Assembly (NCBI GenBank): GCA_963082975.1
Contig: OY720346.1
Location: 49,014,296 to 49,078,295 of the forward strand
From: Labia minor
Lineage: Eukaryota; Arthropoda; Insecta; Dermaptera; Spongiphoridae
DNA: 64,000 nucleotides
Direction of reading: 5' to 3'
Part shown: piece after piece, positions 59,531 through 64,000 of the stretch
Numbering within the stretch: position 1 is the stretch's first letter
Layout of the letters: each line of letters opens with the position of its first letter
Translations under genes and position numbers: made by a program
Notes under the pieces: model-generated
The model's database searches: none
Told to the model about the DNA's origin: nothing
What the model saw: the letters and a program-made list of their open reading frames with translations, nothing else

Positions 59531-60538
59531 ATCTAATCAAAAACATACCTGTTAAAAAGGGGGCCAAGTTCCTATCGGCTATTTGTTTGCCTAAAAAAGG
59601 GTTCAAATCCATCCCAATGCCAAGTTTAGATGCACTTCAAAATCATTCATAATCATTTTTATCAACAGCCTGATCCACTGGTTAACATTTGGCATTCCAA
59701 AGAATCGCCACCACACCCAGTCCTCCGCCTCCTGCATCCAGGCACGCCACTTTATTCACGTCAACGGTCCATCTGGCCGAAATTCACTTTACCATACACC
59801 CAACTTAAAATATGATATAGTTGTTAAAATACGTAGGTACATGGTTTAAAATATCTAAAATTATAATACTTAGAAATTTGAACTTGGCAGGTTTTCGTAC
59901 TGTACGTAACACTAGATTAATTGTATAATTATATTTATTATTTAAATATATAATTTAACCTGCTAATTCTAAGTATTAAAATTGTAGATATTTTAAACCA
60001 AGTACCTACGTATTTTAACAACTATACCATATTTTAAGTTGGGTATATGGTAAAGTGAATTTCGGCCAGATGAACCGTTGACGTGAATAAAGTGGCGTGT
60101 AGTGTGCCTGGATGCAGGAGGCGGAGGACTTGGTGTGGGACTGAGTGTTTTGTACAGCACGAAAACCTGCCAAGTTCAAATTTCTAAGTATTATAATTTT
60201 AGATATTTTAAACCATGTGTACCTACGTATTTTAACAACTATACCATATTTTAAGTTGGGTGTATGGTAAAGTGAATTTCGGCCAGATGGACCGTTGACG
60301 TGAATAAAGTGGCGTGCCTGGATGCAGGAGGCGGAGGACTGGGTGTGGTGGCGATTCTTTGGAATGCCAAATGTTTACCAGTGGATCAGGCTGTTGATAA
60401 AAATGATTATGAATGATTTTGAAGTGCATCTAAACTTGGCATTGGGATGGATTTGAACCCTTTTTTAGGCAAACAAATAGCCGATAGGAACTTGGCCCCC
60501 TTTTTAACAGGTATGTTTTTGATTAGATATTTTTTACG
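59531..60538. repeat. ~1-kb palindrome: 59531-59905 against 60151-60538
   Basis: Left arm starts ATCTAATCAAAAACATACCT; right arm ends with its complement (AGGTATGTTTTTGATTAGAT). Arms of about 375 and 388 bp are near-identical inverted copies. Between them 59960-60150 holds a third, partial copy in right-arm orientation. Arms contain GGGTTCAAATCCATCCC, a pol III B-box-like stretch, and a GC-richer core (GGATGCAGGAGGCGGAGGAC). Open frames of 61-65 codons in the arms are the same frame read twice and are not good gene evidence. Confidence 0.85.
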
Positions 60539-62514
60539 GTATAGGCAAATAAAGTGTATTTTAATAACATCAGCTTCTAAGATAGGATCTTTTTATTACA
60601 ATTATTATTAGTATTTGAAAATGGAAAAAGTCAATATGATAATGTTTATTTAGTAGTTTAAATGCATATATAACGGATCTTTAAATATTTTCATTTTCAT
60701 CCTATTTTAGTAAATATGTAATATTTTTAGTATATAACATACAAAGATTAATTAAATAGTCAAAGCGTAAAAGAGAGCATTCTATTCATTCTACATTCAA
60801 GGTAATTTATCTCTCTAACTATACTTATTATATTATTCTTCCCTTCCTTCAAGTCCCCTCTTTATGTTCTCCTCTTCATCCTTTTTTTGAAATTAATTTA
60901 ATTTAATCATATAGATTAATATTTTAAATTAAATTAATGAAAAAGTTTCCATTATCATCAAAACAATATTAACAAATAGAAATCATTCAATGTGAGATTG
61001 AATATATTTATACCTGAGGAATATCTATTTGATAATTTTAAATATATAATAGATAGATAAAAGGGATCAGCATATTTGTAAATTTTTTCTTATAAGCATG
61101 ACAATTAACCGGTTTCCTTTTTCAATTAAAAAAAAATTTAAAGTCAAGGTGAATTTGTTTTTTCTTGTCTTAATGAATGTAAAAAAACAAAAAGATGAAA
61201 AAAAAATCTGAAATTGAAGTTTTATCTTTTTTTTCCTCTTTGAATTCTTCATACTATGTGATGTCAAGCCAATTAAATTATTTTATTAATGAAGTATGTA
61301 CAAATTAAAAAATTCGAAAAATTTTTTTAATGATGTAGAATCTGGAACTGTTTTGTTGCGAAGAACTAAAAAAATTCACTATCAAACTCATAATTAGATA
61401 CAAAAAAATATATATTTGTTAACCATCATTATTTAACAAATTTAACAATATTTTTAGATAGAAATTTTCTTTCTTAATTACTTATGAAATCGATCTAGTT
61501 TGAAAAAGGATTGATTATGGACAAAGAGAAATTTATTAATATATAGTATTAAGATAGATTGAAATTAAATACACAATAATTTTACTGATATACCTTGGCA
61601 CATAACTGTTAATAAATTTTTATTTAAACCCTCCATCAATGTGAATGAGATAAAAAAAATATTTTAATATAATTATAAAAATTAATCTAAACAAAAGTAA
61701 AATAATTATTTATACTTATATACTAGATAAAATATTATATTTTATCTTTTTATACTAGCAAAAATTGTATATTTGTATTTTGAATTATTAAACTGCTCTA
61801 AGGATTTTTTTGAAATTCACACCATAGATAATATTTATAAAGAAAAATCGATCTGTATTGGTTTCAGCCATTTTTTAATTTATGGTAGTTTAAAATTTAT
61901 ATATATATGTATATTAATCTAAAATTATCTTATTAGTCTTTCAAACATTGTAAGTATATATTATCTTTTTGTCTTTCTATCTTAAAAATTGTTAACATGC
62001 TATTTTATATTTTAAAAACAATTTCTTTCTTTAATTAATATTAATTTAAAATGATAATGATGAGAATATCTTATTCCAAATAAATTGTTGAATAAATCTG
62101 ATCTAATAATATTAAATTATTTTAATTAAAGTGACAACTTTTACAATAAATTATATTAAATAATTTAAATGATATTTGATTATTATAAATATTAAAAAAA
62201 AATATATATATATATGAATAATTTTGTTTGTCAATTGCTAGAATTAATATTAATAATTGTTTCATTGTGTTGAACATGTATGAATAAATGGAGAGAAAAT
62301 AATCTCAAATGAACAGTGCACAACTTTTAATAAATTCTTATAAAATGATTTATACCTAAATTAAAACAAAGAAATTGATTGATAGTTATTAATTCTATAA
62401 ACGTCCCAACAGATTTATTAATATTACCAGCCAAATCCGATAATAAGGAATAGCTTTTTTTTAATGATCGAACGGCGGCTCGGTGAACCAGATTTTATTA
62501 TTTAAAAGAATGTA
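60539..62514. other. AT-rich spacer
   Basis: No coding signal or repeat family recognised; long A/T runs. Confidence 0.5.
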
Positions 62515-63697
62515 GGGTGACCCAGCCAGTAGTTGAACACCTTCCAGTAGTTGAACAAATTACCAAAAATCCGCCAAAATCTCAAGAAGAAACAAGATTG
62601 GATCGTGAAATTTTATTTTATTTTTAAGTTGTTATGTTGTCACAACAGAAACACCTATCGTCTGCTGCACGTGACTTAAGTACTCAGAGATATTTTTTTT
62701 TTCTCAAATGAAATGCTTGTTTTTGCATTCACGACTAGTCTACTGAAAATACGGTAAGTAAAAGTAATCCACGTGCATCCTAGTCATTTTTAGAGATATT
62801 TTTACCGAATTGGTCTTAAATTAAAGCTAAAGGACTACATTTTGAAGCATGATATTAAGGTATAGATATTTTTTATTTTTTAGAGCTCTAAACTGACTGT
62901 TCAACTAATGGCATTGTTAAAATGCACAAATTCCAGTAATTGAACAGTGGTGAACGTTGCCCGCCATCGAAGATCACCAGACTGTGAATGTTCAATCCCT
63001 CTTATACCTTGAATCCCTCTTCCACAAGGGTAGGCCTGAAGAATTTAGAAAAGTGCAGGGGAGGAGTGGGAGGGTAATATTGAGGCCCGTGAAGTGTTTT
63101 GTTTTGGAAAAGGCTTCGGAGAAAAACCAGAAATCTGTATGCAGTACCGGAACTCGACTCCCAAAGCAATTTGGTATCAAAAGTTTAAAAAATTTTAAAA
63201 ATATTTTTAATTTTGTATCTTATATGTATATTGCCGATTGGTGTTTGTTTGAAATAAATAAATAAATAAATGTATTATTGTTATTATTATTATTATAATT
63301 TAAACATTGAGCAATGTTTGGAATGTGAATCAGCCTTGTATTGTGTTATGAGTGCTCAAGCTATAAGCCTAGATATTTGTTAAGTCGTTTTGGATGTCTA
63401 CCTAAACTTAAAATAAAAAAAAACTATGAAATAATGGGTGTTCAATTACTGGAATATCGAGCGTTCAGAAACTGGACATGTCTGTTCAACCACTGGGAAA
63501 AAATCATAAAAAATGTTGTGAATTTTTTTTAGCTTTTTATTTTTCAGTTAAGCACTGTTTAATATTTTTTTTAATAACTACAATAATAAAGCTTTGTTAA
63601 AAATCCATTAGCTTAGTTTTACAGCTAATAGTATAGAACTTACATCAGGATCCGTGGTAAACTGGCTTTATTTGTTCAACTACTGGCTGGGTCACCC
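62515..63697. mobile_element. TA-flanked DNA transposon, non-autonomous, with repeated end motif
   Basis: Ends GGGTGACCCAGCCAGTAGTT and its inverted copy, with TA on both sides (62513-62514 and 63698-63699), as in Tc1/mariner/pogo elements. The motif CCAGTAGTTGAACA or close variants recurs at 62527, 62550, 62932 and, inverted, near 63438, 63483 and 63670, the pattern of transposase binding sites. A GC-richer core (62945-63180) holds a 102-codon open stretch from 62957 that I do not recognise and do not call a gene. Confidence 0.65.
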
Positions 63698-64000
63698 TAT
63701 GTAAAAATGATTTATAATGATAATTCAATTAATTTGGAGTTAATTATATATATTATATATAGTATAAATATATAACTTAACAAAAAATTTTATTGTTTAT
63801 ATGAAATACAAGAATAAACAATTTCTAAGAAATTTTAAATCAGTAATGTGCAATAGATTAAGCCATTTGGAGAGGGAGAGAGAGAGAGATAAAATTCTGT
63901 AATGTCAAGACATCTGTCAACAAAAAATAATCTCTAATCACAAATGATTCATTATGAATTAAACATTTCCATTAAGGTTGAATATACTACTAAGAAATAA
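63698..64000. other. AT-rich end of window
   Basis: Contains a (GA)n patch at about 63870-63889. No genes seen. Confidence 0.5.

Noticed and set aside
59630-60429. The repeated 61-65 codon frames in the palindrome arms as genes
   Set aside because: They are one frame read in both arms of an inverted repeat; this follows from the palindrome and not from coding.
62957-63265. A 102-codon open frame as a gene
   Set aside because: It lies inside a TA-flanked transposon, has no recognised domain and is overlapped by an open frame on the other strand.
46028-64000. N-terminal ABCD exons upstream of exon A
   Set aside because: I looked on the minus strand for the conserved stretch before RLVDHAY (human about residues 80-150) and found nothing convincing; they probably lie beyond the window.

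Overview
The window is AT-rich eukaryotic DNA, most likely from an arthropod and probably an insect. The evidence is one spliced gene with GT-AG introns, very low gene density, and a dense load of Helitrons, Helentron-like (HINE/DINE-1-type) repeats, hAT and mariner relics and LINE fragments typical of insect genomes. I cannot name the species. There are no bacterial operons, CRISPR arrays or rRNA genes.

One host gene is clear. It encodes a peroxisomal half-size ABC transporter of the ABCD1/ABCD2 (adrenoleukodystrophy protein) type on the minus strand. Ten exons (46027 down to 11619) join in frame to about 563 codons plus a stop, covering the protein from about human ALDP residue 150 to its C-terminus. 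Walker A, Q-loop, ABC signature, Walker B and H-loop are all present. The first ~150 residues are not seen and probably lie beyond position 64000. Intron sizes are very uneven, from 81 bp to about 23.2 kb, and the two largest (45788-22621 and 22447-17107) hold most of the repeats.

The rest is a layered repeat landscape. Helitrons with 5' TC, a GAGCGCC/GGCGCTC hairpin and 3' CTAG lie at 5464-9420, 32593-33923 and 40780-42815, with a 5' part at 1-1177 and a diverged copy at 51942-52891. The three hairpin-bearing copies carry the same decayed LINE reverse transcriptase segment. Three families of short elements (A, B, C) share one build: T-run, family-specific subterminal inverted repeat, usually a microsatellite, the matching repeat, then a terminal hairpin. 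Several hAT elements have 8-bp duplications, one proved by an empty site in a sister Helitron. There is also a tRNA-derived SINE, a 1-kb palindrome (59531-60538), a TA-flanked DNA transposon (62515-63697), mariner relics, and a broken gag-like fossil of an LTR-type retroelement (about 28400-29275).

The most interesting loose end is a 150-bp open segment with both splice signals at 39200-39349 on the plus strand, inside the giant ABCD intron and opposite to it. It reads as 49 uninterrupted codons of ordinary, non-repeat protein that I do not recognise. It may be one exon of a nested host gene.

No autonomous replicase, transposase or reverse transcriptase appears intact, so the mobile elements here are passengers or remains.
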